Below, in pieces: positions 1 through 7,386 of a stretch of 10,864 bases of DNA (within the stretch, counting starts at the first letter, position 1; every line of letters begins with the position of its first letter). The notes below the pieces were generated by a model. The model saw only the letters and a list, made by a program, of their open reading frames with translations. It was not told where the DNA came from and did no database searches. The DNA comes from Flavobacterium sp. GTDB lineage: Bacteria > Bacteroidota > Bacteroidia > Flavobacteriales > Flavobacteriaceae. The stretch lies in contig JAUXNR010000780.1 of the NCBI GenBank assembly GCA_030682755.1, forward strand, positions 1 to 10,864, read 5' to 3'. A program made the translations under genes and the position numbers.

Positions 1-1415
1 GCGTGGGCTACGGCGATTATTTGGAACAACTCACCTATTTATTGTTCCTTAAAATGGCCGATGAATACACCAAACCGCCACATAATCGCACAATGCCCAT
101 CCCGAGTGAGTTTGCTTGGGAAACCTTGACCAGCAAAAGCGGTAGTGAGTTAGAACTGCATTACAACATCATGTTGCGTGAGTTAGCGAAAGAAAAAGGC
201 ATCTTGGGGCAAATCTTTGTGAAGAGTCAGAACAAAATACAAGACCCCGCGAAGTTATATAAACTCATTGCCCTCATCAATGCCGAAAACTGGATTTTGA
301 TGGGCGTAAAAGACAAAGGCGACATCTATGAAGGTATTTTAGAGAAAAATGCAGAAGACACCAAGAGTGGTGCGGGTCAGTACTTCACCCCTCGCCCATT
401 AATTAAAGCGATGGTGGAATGTTTGCAACCCGAACCAATGAAAACCATAGCTGATCCTGCATGTGGAACGGGTGGTTTTTTCTTGGCGGCTTATGATTGG
501 ATTGTTGACAATCGAAATTTAGATAAAGAAGCGGCTAAGTTCCTCAAATATGAAACCTTCTTTGGCAACGAGATTGTGGCAAGTACACGACGCTTAGCGT
601 TGATGAATTTGTTTTTGCATAACATTGGCGATATTGATTCGGATAATTTTATTTCGCCGAATGATTCGTTGATTACCGATTCAGGCACTCGGTATGATTA
701 CATTTTAGCGAATCCGCCTTTTGGTAAAAAGAGTAGCATGACCTTTACCAACGCCGAAGGTGAACAGGAAAAAGAAGATTTGACCTATAACCGTCAAGAT
801 TTTTGGGTTACAACGAGCAACAAGCAACTGAACTTTGTGCAACACATTCGCACGATGCTTAAAACCACAGGTCAAGCTGCGGTGGTTTTGCCGGACAATG
901 TGTTGTTTGAAGGGGGTGTGGGCGAAACGGTGCGAAAAAAATTATTAGAAACTACCAACTTGCATACCATACTGCGTTTACCCACCGGTATTTTTTATGC
1001 GAATGGTGTGAAAGCCAACGTACTATTCTTTGATGGGAAACCATCCAGTAAAGACCCGTGGACGAAAGAAGTTTGGGTGTATGATTACCGAACGAACATT
1101 CATCACACGTTGAAAAAGAATCCGTTGAAATTGGAAGATTTAAGGGATTTTATCACTTTATACAACTCGAATAACATCCACAAACGTACGGAAACCTATC
1201 ACCCTGAAACCAATCCGGAAGGACGTTGGCGAAAGTTTACCTATGATGAAATTATTGCAAGAGATAAAACCAGCTTGGATATCACTTGGTTAAAAGATAA
1301 GTCACTTGCAGATTTGGATAATCTACCCGACCCGGATATGTTGGCGGTGGATATTATTGAGAATATTGAAGCGGGGTTGGAGAGTTTTAGAGCGGTGTTG
1401 AGTGGGTTGAAGTAA
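1..1415 (+). CDS. hsdM: Type I restriction-modification DNA methyltransferase subunit M (5'-truncated)
   Basis: This is the modification subunit of a type I restriction-modification system. It transfers a methyl group from S-adenosylmethionine to the N6 of adenine and normally works as M2S with HsdS, which reads the target site. Visible family landmarks, numbered from the in-frame GTG at base 3, are an N-terminal helical stretch (LLFLKMADE near residue 13), GQYFTPR at 125-131, the SAM-binding motif I DPACGTGG at 151-158, and the catalytic motif IV NPPF at 237-240. The GTG at base 3 is very probably an internal valine: relatives carry roughly 20-30 residues ahead of the GYGDYLEQ segment, so the true start lies left of the window. 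The stop is at 1413-1415 and the C-terminus looks complete. No specificity or restriction subunit follows. Its G+C is clearly higher than that of the genes downstream (27 of 60 in the first line). Confidence 0.95.
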   Translation, partial: VGYGDYLEQLTYLLFLKMADEYTKPPHNRTMPIPSEFAWETLTSKSGSELELHYNIMLRELAKEKGILGQIFVKSQNKIQDPAKLYKLIALINAENWILMGVKDKGDIYEGILEKNAEDTKSGAGQYFTPRPLIKAMVECLQPEPMKTIADPACGTGGFFLAAYDWIVDNRNLDKEAAKFLKYETFFGNEIVASTRRLALMNLFLHNIGDIDSDNFISPNDSLITDSGTRYDYILANPPFGKKSSMTFTNAEGEQEKEDLTYNRQDFWVTTSNKQLNFVQHIRTMLKTTGQAAVVLPDNVLFEGGVGETVRKKLLETTNLHTILRLPTGIFYANGVKANVLFFDGKPSSKDPWTKEVWVYDYRTNIHHTLKKNPLKLEDLRDFITLYNSNNIHKRTETYHPETNPEGRWRKFTYDEIIARDKTSLDITWLKDKSLADLDNLPDPDMLAVDIIENIEAGLESFRAVLSGLK

Positions 1416-1426
1416 AAGCGAATATC

Positions 1427-2332
1427 ATGAATTTATACAAAGCAGGAGTAAAAAAATTAGAATTACTAAAAGAGACGCCTTTTAAATTGGAGCGTGAGAT
1501 ACAAAATCTATTTGAACAAAATCTCACACAAGTTACCGGTTTAGAAATGGTAAAAAGTGAATTTGTAATAAAAGGAAAACGCATTGATACGCTTGCCTAT
1601 GATGCTTCCTCAAATGCGTTTGTTATCTTGGAATACAAGCGTGATAAAAACGTCAGTGTGGTTGACCAAGGTTTTACCTATTTAAGTTTGATGCTTGAAA
1701 ACAAAGCTGATTTTGTACTGACTTACAATGAAACCTTGAACAAGAACTTGCACAGTAGTAAAGTAGATTGGTCGCAAACACGTGTGGTTTTTGTGTCGCC
1801 CAGTTTTACAGAAAATCAGCGTTTGGCTACCAATTTTAAAGATATAGCAATTGAATTGTGGGAAATTAAACGGTATGAAAATGATTTAATAAGCATCACA
1901 CCAATAAAGAAAACTCGTGCTGCCGAAAGTATTAAAACGGTTGCTCAAAAAGGTACTGAAATGAAATCGGTTACTGATGAAATAAAGGTTTATAGCGAAG
2001 AAGATCATCTTCTAAACAAAAGCGATGATACCATCGAGCTTTTTCAAACCTATAAAAATGCAATTCTTAATTTAAAAGATGATTTAGACATCAAACCCAA
2101 AAAACAAGAAATAGGCTTTACAAACAAAGGAAAGATATTTACAGATGTTTGTATTCTTAAAAACAGTTTAAAGTTTTGGATTAATCTTAAGAAAGGTACT
2201 TTAGATGACCCGAAAAAAGTAGCACGTGATGTTGCAACCATTGGTCATTGGGGAAATGGGGATTATGAAGTGGTGGTTAGTAATACTGAAAATTTAGAAT
2301 ATGTTCTTTTTTTAATTAAACAGGCTTTATAA
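1427..2332 (+). CDS. PD-(D/E)XK nuclease-like protein with C-terminal DUF5655-like domain
   Basis: A 301-residue protein starting 11 bases after hsdM, so probably co-transcribed with it. The N-terminal half fits a PD-(D/E)XK nuclease fold: acidic residues in a helix (E23/E25), then D54 in RIDTLAYD, then E69-Y70-K71 in ILEYKRD, and the helix residue Q81 in DQGFTYL. That order (E, D, ExK, Q) is what active members show. The C-terminal third (about residues 195-300), with GFTNKGKIF and GHWGNGDYEVVV, resembles DUF5655, a small domain found at the end of many proteins next to restriction loci. No nuclease activity is proven for this architecture; a role in DNA binding or restriction beside the methyltransferase is inferred from location. 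ATG 1427 is the first start in frame and fits the alignment. Codon use is AT-richer than hsdM. Confidence 0.75.
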   Translation: MNLYKAGVKKLELLKETPFKLEREIQNLFEQNLTQVTGLEMVKSEFVIKGKRIDTLAYDASSNAFVILEYKRDKNVSVVDQGFTYLSLMLENKADFVLTYNETLNKNLHSSKVDWSQTRVVFVSPSFTENQRLATNFKDIAIELWEIKRYENDLISITPIKKTRAAESIKTVAQKGTEMKSVTDEIKVYSEEDHLLNKSDDTIELFQTYKNAILNLKDDLDIKPKKQEIGFTNKGKIFTDVCILKNSLKFWINLKKGTLDDPKKVARDVATIGHWGNGDYEVVVSNTENLEYVLFLIKQAL

Positions 2333-2333
2333 G

Positions 2334-2557
2334 ATGAATTTATTCCATCTTGAAATAAACGAGTCAAATGACCTGTCAAAATTTACAACTTTTGAATCAA
2401 AACGAAACAAATATTTTAAGGATTTAATGTTTAAAAATATTATTTAAAAAAAGCGTTGGTGAAAATGAAAAAAAATAATGTAGTAAATGAGCAATTTGAA
2501 CCTTATAAACAATCTGAATTCTTTGGGGAGGATAATTTGTTTAGTAATGAGAAATAA
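2334..2557 (+). pseudogene. Possible small gene split by a frameshift (37-aa and 30-aa ORFs)
   Basis: Two short ORFs lie between the DUF5655-like gene and the next gene. The first, 2334-2447 (37 codons, start MNLFHLEINE), begins one base after the upstream stop, a spacing typical of coupled translation. The second frame is open from 2435 and holds ATG 2465 to stop 2555-2557 (30 residues, ending GEDNLFSNEK). The frames differ by one base. One additional T in the T-run at 2443-2445 would remove the TAA at 2445-2447 and give a single product of about 74 residues. I recognise no family. This may be a decayed gene, a sequencing error, or two meaningless ORFs in AT-rich spacer. No convincing promoter or terminator is seen here. 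Confidence 0.3.
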
Positions 2558-2570
2558 TTAATAGAAAAAT

Positions 2571-3347
2571 ATGCCAATAACTACTTATCCCTATCAATTT
2601 AATGCTGAAACTTTAGAAATTTTCCCTCAAGAAATAGCATCTAATACTTTTGTATTATATCATGGTACGGCCGAATATCATTCAGAAAATATTGAAAATA
2701 ATGGGTTTCATTTAGGAAGTTGTCCTTTCGATATTGAAGCTGCAAGAGAACTTTGCACACTTTTAAATAATCCACTCATCGTTCCATATGATTTACCTAA
2801 TCAATATGAGCAAACTTGTCATAGCAATTTTAAGGGTTACATTTTTGGTATAGAAAATGGTCAATTGAGACTAAGTTTTTCACATTTAAGCTATGGCTGT
2901 GTTCCTTTTGCTTCGGGTCCATTAAAAGGTGGGCAATCATTAAATCATGTAAATGAAGCTCGCAGAATTATCAATGCTGCAATTGTAGATAATCCAATAT
3001 TAGCTGATAATATTACTCCTGCCATAATAAACCTATTTAATGAAGTGGAGCAAATTCAAAATAGCAATGGAGTAGTATATGCTATTAGATTTCCCGACAC
3101 ATTAGTTGGACTTGAAGTGGGCATTGGTGTAGTACATAGTAATTTAGCTATTCCTTTAGAATATATCATCGGAAAAGTTATTATTCCCGAAGATGGTATT
3201 CCGGAAAACATTACTATGCAGAATATTTCTAAAACACATCAAAGAAAACTATTCACTGCTCCAAATGGACTTGGAATTTTAATTGAGAAAAATAATTTTC
3301 CAGAAGATCATAATGATATTGATATAGAATTTATTGATAATTTTTAA
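2571..3347 (+). CDS. Putative ADP-ribosyltransferase-fold protein
   Basis: A 258-residue protein that I cannot assign to a named family, but it has the layout of the ADP-ribosyltransferase (ART) fold. Near the N-terminus is LYHGT (Y30-H31-G32-T33), followed by an isoleucine and GF pair (IENNGF, 41-46), the usual first strand and helix of H-Y-E type ARTs, where the histidine contacts NAD. In the middle LSFSHLSYG (101-109) and an NEARRIINAA helix (128-137) could carry the second motif. At the C-terminal side VVYAIRF (168-174) and PLEYIIGKVIIP, with E197, match the late strand that carries the catalytic glutamate. There is no signal peptide or membrane segment, so it should be cytosolic. It sits 13 bases after the putative split mini-gene and 18 bases before the GIY-YIG-like gene. 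The function (toxin, effector or NAD-using enzyme) is inference; it could also be an inactive ART-fold domain. Confidence 0.5.
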   Translation: MPITTYPYQFNAETLEIFPQEIASNTFVLYHGTAEYHSENIENNGFHLGSCPFDIEAARELCTLLNNPLIVPYDLPNQYEQTCHSNFKGYIFGIENGQLRLSFSHLSYGCVPFASGPLKGGQSLNHVNEARRIINAAIVDNPILADNITPAIINLFNEVEQIQNSNGVVYAIRFPDTLVGLEVGIGVVHSNLAIPLEYIIGKVIIPEDGIPENITMQNISKTHQRKLFTAPNGLGILIEKNNFPEDHNDIDIEFIDNF

Positions 3348-3365
3348 TTAAATATCTGATTCTAA

Positions 3366-3950
3366 ATGGAGATTAGTTTTACACAAATAATAGAAAACAG
3401 AAAAAGTGAACTTAGCAAACGTCAGTTGCTTTTAGAAGAAGCAAAAAAATATCTAAAAATTATAGGGCCAATAAATTTTTCTATGGCAGATGTTATTGAA
3501 GTAGGCAAATACAACCCCAGGAAAAAAGGATTAAAAATTGGAATACCGCAACTTGGTTTTTTAGAAGAAAGCAAAGATGCCTATATCTACTTTTTTGAAT
3601 TGGTAGACGTTCTAAATAAAAGTTCACTATTGGAAAATATTAAAGAATTCAAGTCTGTTGAAAATATAAACCTAAAAAGAGCTTTGCCAAAATGCCCAAA
3701 CTCACTTGATGATAATGATAGTAATATATTATATGTTGGTAGTATCAAAGAAAACATTCATAAACGAATAAAAGAACATATTGGTTTTGGAAGTAGTTCA
3801 ACATATGCTTTGAATTTAAGATTTTGGGTGCCAAAAGAATTAAAACTTAATTTCTATTATATCAAAATTGACAATCCCATTTTAACTTATGATATAGAAG
3901 CTGCATTAACAGATTATTTAAACCCTTTGATTGGGAAAAAAGAAAAGTAA
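3366..3950 (+). CDS. Divergent GIY-YIG nuclease-like protein
   Basis: A 194-residue protein whose C-terminal half fits the GIY-YIG nuclease domain. AYIYFF (72-77) stands where the GIY strand is expected, and ILYVGS (121-126) is the YIG strand. HKRIKEH (132-138) supplies the conserved arginine (R134) and histidine, E178 in YDIEAALTDYL is the predicted metal-binding glutamate, and NPLIGKK (186-192) is the closing N-P element. About 45 residues separate the two halves of the signature, more than the roughly 10-20 usual in the family, so there is an insertion. The N-terminal 60 residues are helical and charged and may be a DNA- or partner-binding part. It lies between the ART-like gene and the DUF262 pair, suggesting it is an accessory nuclease of that group. 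No activity can be claimed from sequence alone. Confidence 0.6.
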   Translation: MEISFTQIIENRKSELSKRQLLLEEAKKYLKIIGPINFSMADVIEVGKYNPRKKGLKIGIPQLGFLEESKDAYIYFFELVDVLNKSSLLENIKEFKSVENINLKRALPKCPNSLDDNDSNILYVGSIKENIHKRIKEHIGFGSSSTYALNLRFWVPKELKLNFYYIKIDNPILTYDIEAALTDYLNPLIGKKEK

Positions 3951-3972
3951 AACAATTAAAGCATTCAAAAGA

Positions 3973-5364
3973 ATGGATTTCAAAAAAATAGAACCTAAAA
4001 TCATTAAGGTAAAAGATCTTTTATTAAAAAGAAATTTAACAATTCCCTCCTATCAAAGACCCTATAAATGGACAATTAAAAATGTGAATCAGTTAATTGA
4101 TGATATAATAATTCATCAAGAAAAATCAGCATATAGATTCGGTACATTAGTTGTTCATCAAGAAGACAAAAATGGTTTGGAAATACAAAATATTGTAGAT
4201 GGTCAACAACGTTCTATAACCTTAAGTTTAATCGCTTTTGCCATCAATCAAAATTGTAGAGATATTATTTTGAAACATGAGGAATACAAATCTATTGACT
4301 TCAATTCTTTAGGATTATTAAGTAATGTGGAATTTCAAAATGAAATTACTTTATATAATATACAAAACAATTACAACGAAATTGTTAGAAGAGTACGAGC
4401 TTTTGATAAAAAACTGATTGAATTCTTTTTTGAAAAATGTGAATTGGTACAAATAGTCTTAAATGATATTTCGGAAGCATTTCAATTTTTTGATTCTCAA
4501 AATGCAAGAGGAAAAGATTTAGAACCACACGATTTATTAAAAGCGTTTCATCTAAGAGAAATGAAAAATGAATCAGAAGCTGAAAAAATAAAAAGTGTTA
4601 CCCATTGGGAATCATTAGACGGAAAAGAATTAGCAACACTATTTGAAAATTATTTGTTTAGAATTAGAAATTGGTCAAAAGGATACTCTGCAAGGTATTT
4701 TACAAAAAATGAAGTAGATGTTTTCAAAGGGATAAGTTTTGATAATAAGGACAAGTACCCTTATATGCAATTGTATCGTATTGGTCATCATTTTACAGAA
4801 AAATACAACGACGACTACCAAAGAAACATTGATTTACAACAAGCCCATTTTCCGTTCCAAATTGATCAAGTAATTATCAATGGAAAACGCTTTTTTGAAA
4901 TGATTGCCCATTATAAACACATGATTGATAAAATCAATTTAAATAAAATAAACAGTAGTGATAAAATAATTGAGGATACTATTTTAGAACAAAATACTGG
5001 TTACAAAAGAATAATAAAAACACTTTCCACTTATGAAGGTAAAAATAGAACTGGAGATGGTTATGTAAGAACATTGTTTGACTGTGCTATGATTCATTAC
5101 CTCGACAAGTTTGAAGAGAAAAACATAGAACTTGTATTTGAAAAAATATTTATTTGGGCATACAGTTTAAGACTTCAACTACAAGCTGTTCAAATTGCAT
5201 CAATGGACAATCATGCTTTACAAAATAACATCTTCAAAACGATTAATGAAGCATTGCACCCTAGTGAGGTTATGAATTTTTCAATTAATCCAATTGATAA
5301 AAACAACTCAACTAAAACAGAAGCCATATTTGAATTATTTAATACCCTACATTATGTCAGATAA
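3973..5364 (+). CDS. DUF262 domain protein without an HNH nuclease domain (GmrS-like)
   Basis: DUF262 is the N-terminal domain of GmrSD-type (type IV) restriction enzymes. It has a ParB/sulfiredoxin-like fold, binds and hydrolyses nucleotides and controls cleavage of modified phage DNA. Counting from ATG 3973, the landmarks are IPSYQRPYKW (24-33), FGTLVV (56-61), DGQQR (76-80) and NARGKDLEPHDLLK (177-190), all as expected for an active domain. The remaining C-terminal part (about residues 200-463) is helical and lacks the H..P and GNL.L...N elements of DUF1524, so no nuclease is built in. An in-frame TTG at 3931 would overlap the previous gene; I prefer ATG 3973, which leaves a 22-base gap and starts just before the conserved part. 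Its end overlaps the start of the next DUF262 gene by 11 bases, pointing to coupled synthesis and likely partnership. Confidence 0.85.
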   Translation: MDFKKIEPKIIKVKDLLLKRNLTIPSYQRPYKWTIKNVNQLIDDIIIHQEKSAYRFGTLVVHQEDKNGLEIQNIVDGQQRSITLSLIAFAINQNCRDIILKHEEYKSIDFNSLGLLSNVEFQNEITLYNIQNNYNEIVRRVRAFDKKLIEFFFEKCELVQIVLNDISEAFQFFDSQNARGKDLEPHDLLKAFHLREMKNESEAEKIKSVTHWESLDGKELATLFENYLFRIRNWSKGYSARYFTKNEVDVFKGISFDNKDKYPYMQLYRIGHHFTEKYNDDYQRNIDLQQAHFPFQIDQVIINGKRFFEMIAHYKHMIDKINLNKINSSDKIIEDTILEQNTGYKRIIKTLSTYEGKNRTGDGYVRTLFDCAMIHYLDKFEEKNIELVFEKIFIWAYSLRLQLQAVQIASMDNHALQNNIFKTINEALHPSEVMNFSINPIDKNNSTKTEAIFELFNTLHYVR

Positions 5365-7252
5365 TTTAAAACCCCTAAAAATAAAGGAGTTACTAAGCAA
5401 CAATAATAAATATAGTATTCCTATTTATCAAAGAAATTATGCGTGGGGAGAAAAAGAAATTACTCAGTTAATTCAGGATATTGTCGATTATTCTTTAGAA
5501 AGACCAAACACACCATACTATTTGGGAACATTGGTGGTTTACGAAAAGAAGAATATAAATGATGAAATTGTTTTTGAGACAATAGATGGTCAACAAAGAT
5601 TAACAACATTAACAATTTTATTAAGTGCATTAAAAAATAATCAAAGCATTTTGGCCTTTAGTAATGATATTTCATGGTTCACTTTAAACTTAGCTTTTGA
5701 TAGTAGAATAAAATCAACAGAAACGCTTAAAGATGTTTTTACAAATGACATTAAACATAAAAATCATTTTAATGCTGAAATTAAACAAGCATATGATGAT
5801 TGCTTAAAAATTACACAAAGAATTCTTAAAGAGAATCAACAAAATTTCACTGATTTCTGCAATTATCTTTTTGAAAAAGTAATGATTCTAAGAGTACCTG
5901 TTCCTAAAGATACTGATTTGAATCATTATTTCGAAATAATGAACAGCCGTGGTGAACAGTTGGAAAAACATGAAGTTCTCAAAGCAAAATGTTTGGAGTT
6001 TTTAGCTGAAAATGAATCCGATACTTATGTCTTTAATCTAATTTGGGAAGCTTGTGCTAATATGGAAAAATATGTGCAATATGGCTTTAAAGTAGAAGAA
6101 AGAAATTTGGTCTTTAAAGAAAATGATTGGAACCACATAACTGTCAAATCATTTGAAGAACTCTCAGACATTTTAGGTAAGAATAGAGTAAACACAAATA
6201 CAACAAACAGTTCATTAACAATTATTGATATTATTCAGAACAAACGTGCTACAAATATAGTGTCGGTAACAGACAATGAAAATCCAGATCGGTTTAATTC
6301 GGTTATTAATTTCTCAAACTTTTTATTGCATGTTTTAAGGCTTAAGGAACGAGAAGATGTAGCTTTGGATGACAAACGTTTATTAAGCATATTTAAGACG
6401 GTCTTGGATAGTAAAACAGATAAAGTGAAATTCGTAAAAACATTCGCTTTTAATCTATTAAAGGCAAAGTTTTTATTTGATAAGTATATTATTAAAAGAG
6501 AGTTTTTAAATGGTGCGGACAATTGGAGCTTAAAGAGATTAAAATGGTATAAAGACAATAAAGTAAGTTATGTAAATTCTTTTAGCATTGATGAAACAAA
6601 CGAGAATGAAGACGAAAACAAAACAGTACTAATGCTATTGGCAATGTTTCATGTCTCAACCCCAACATTAGTTTATAAACATTGGCTAAATGCAGCATTA
6701 AAATTTGTTTTTGAAAATGAAAACATTAATACTCAAAATTATATTGTTTACTTAGAAAATCTAGCAAAAGCATTTCTGTTTGATCGTTTTATTGCTGATA
6801 TTCCTAATGATTATTATAATATCATTTATAAGAACCAAAGTCTTCCTAAGAATAATGATATTGACCTTGAAAAATTAAATAAAGGAACTTCAGTTGAAAA
6901 CTTTGTATTCAATTATTTAGATTATTTATTATGGAAAAAAGATAAGTCAAAATACGACAGTTTTAAATTTTCCTTCCGAAGCTCTGTTGAACATTATTAC
7001 CCTCGACATCCTTTAGAAGGACTAACTGTTTTAGAGCAATCTGATGTTGATATATTTGGTAATCTTTGCCTAATAAGTAGTAAAACAAATTCTCGACTCT
7101 GGAATTTACCCCCAGAAGGGAAAAGAACATATTTCTTGGAAACCAACTCTCATGAAAGCATCAAGCAGAAAATTATGATGGAATATAAAGAGTGGACTTT
7201 AAAAGAGATTAAAGAGCATCAGAAAGAAATGTTAAACGTTATTTTAATATAG
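5354..7252 (+). CDS. GmrSD-type DUF262-DUF1524 restriction endonuclease (HNH-like)
   Basis: A 632-residue single-chain protein of the GmrSD family. Known relatives (GmrSD, BrxU, SspE) couple nucleotide hydrolysis by DUF262 to DNA cleavage or nicking by DUF1524, often of modified phage DNA. DUF262 motifs: IPIYQRNYAW (22-31), LGTLVV (57-62), DGQQRLTTL (78-86) and, at about bases 5934-5990, NSRGEQLEKHEVLKAK. The C-terminal DUF1524 domain is intact: E546-H547-YYP-R with the HNH histidine, GNLCLIS from 569, N579, and a downstream K590 in PPEGKRTYF, matching the usual EH..P / GNL.L....N / K...Y order. A TTG-initiated frame extends back to 5294, but ATG 5354 is the better start because it lies just ahead of the conserved KIKELL segment and overlaps the upstream stop by 11 bases. 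Length is within the family range. Substrate, including whether a modified base is needed, cannot be read from the sequence. Confidence 0.92.
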   Translation: MSDNLKPLKIKELLSNNNKYSIPIYQRNYAWGEKEITQLIQDIVDYSLERPNTPYYLGTLVVYEKKNINDEIVFETIDGQQRLTTLTILLSALKNNQSILAFSNDISWFTLNLAFDSRIKSTETLKDVFTNDIKHKNHFNAEIKQAYDDCLKITQRILKENQQNFTDFCNYLFEKVMILRVPVPKDTDLNHYFEIMNSRGEQLEKHEVLKAKCLEFLAENESDTYVFNLIWEACANMEKYVQYGFKVEERNLVFKENDWNHITVKSFEELSDILGKNRVNTNTTNSSLTIIDIIQNKRATNIVSVTDNENPDRFNSVINFSNFLLHVLRLKEREDVALDDKRLLSIFKTVLDSKTDKVKFVKTFAFNLLKAKFLFDKYIIKREFLNGADNWSLKRLKWYKDNKVSYVNSFSIDETNENEDENKTVLMLLAMFHVSTPTLVYKHWLNAALKFVFENENINTQNYIVYLENLAKAFLFDRFIADIPNDYYNIIYKNQSLPKNNDIDLEKLNKGTSVENFVFNYLDYLLWKKDKSKYDSFKFSFRSSVEHYYPRHPLEGLTVLEQSDVDIFGNLCLISSKTNSRLWNLPPEGKRTYFLETNSHESIKQKIMMEYKEWTLKEIKEHQKEMLNVILI

Positions 7253-7271
7253 AACCAACCCTAGATTCTCG

Positions 7272-7287
7272 GAAGTCTCAAGACTTC
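7272..7287. repeat. Short hairpin, possible weak terminator of the upstream operon
   Basis: GAAGTC and GACTTC flank a TCAA tetraloop, giving a perfect 6-bp stem 20 bases after the stop of the GmrSD-type gene. There is no U-run after it, so it is not a standard intrinsic terminator; it may only slow transcription or protect the 3' end. It could also be part of the decayed coding sequence. Confidence 0.3.
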
Positions 7288-7303
7288 GAAACAAATTATC
7301 TTC

Positions 7304-7333
7304 CATGCTACCCTAAGTCTCAAAATTAGCATG
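7304..7333. repeat. Inverted repeat with a 16-base loop
   Basis: CATGCTA (7304-7310) and TAGCATG (7327-7333) are perfect 7-base complements around a 16-base loop. The loop contains AAGTCTCAA, which also occurs in the neighbouring hairpin at 7273-7281. The function is unknown; it may be chance or a folded element in the transcript. Confidence 0.3.
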
Positions 7334-7356
7334 CAACTCGGAGAATTTCTCTGACT

Positions 7357-7386
7357 TCGACGGACAAGACTTGGTCGACGGACAAG
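7357..7386. repeat. Tandem direct repeat, two copies of TCGACGGACAAG
   Basis: TCGACGGACAAG occurs at 7357-7368 and again at 7375-7386, an 18-base period. The period is a multiple of three, and in the 7317 frame both copies encode DGQ preceded by F or V and D, so the repeat fits a coding origin better than a regulatory one. Confidence 0.6.

Noticed and set aside
2533..2539. TAATTTG as a Bacteroidota -7 promoter element for the ART-like gene
   Set aside because: It is one base short of TAnnTTTG and the nearest upstream TTTG elements (2495-2498 and 2522-2525) are at wrong distances.
3931..3933. TTG as the start of the first DUF262 gene
   Set aside because: It would overlap the upstream gene by 20 bases and add only a lysine-rich leader; ATG 3973 precedes the conserved region directly.
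5294..5296. TTG as the start of the GmrSD-type gene
   Set aside because: ATG 5354 is closer to the conserved domain and gives a typical 11-base overlap with the upstream gene; the extra 20 residues show no conservation pattern.
6235..6558. 107-codon minus-strand ORF
   Set aside because: It lies entirely inside the GmrSD-type gene, has no recognisable motifs, and is a typical shadow ORF.
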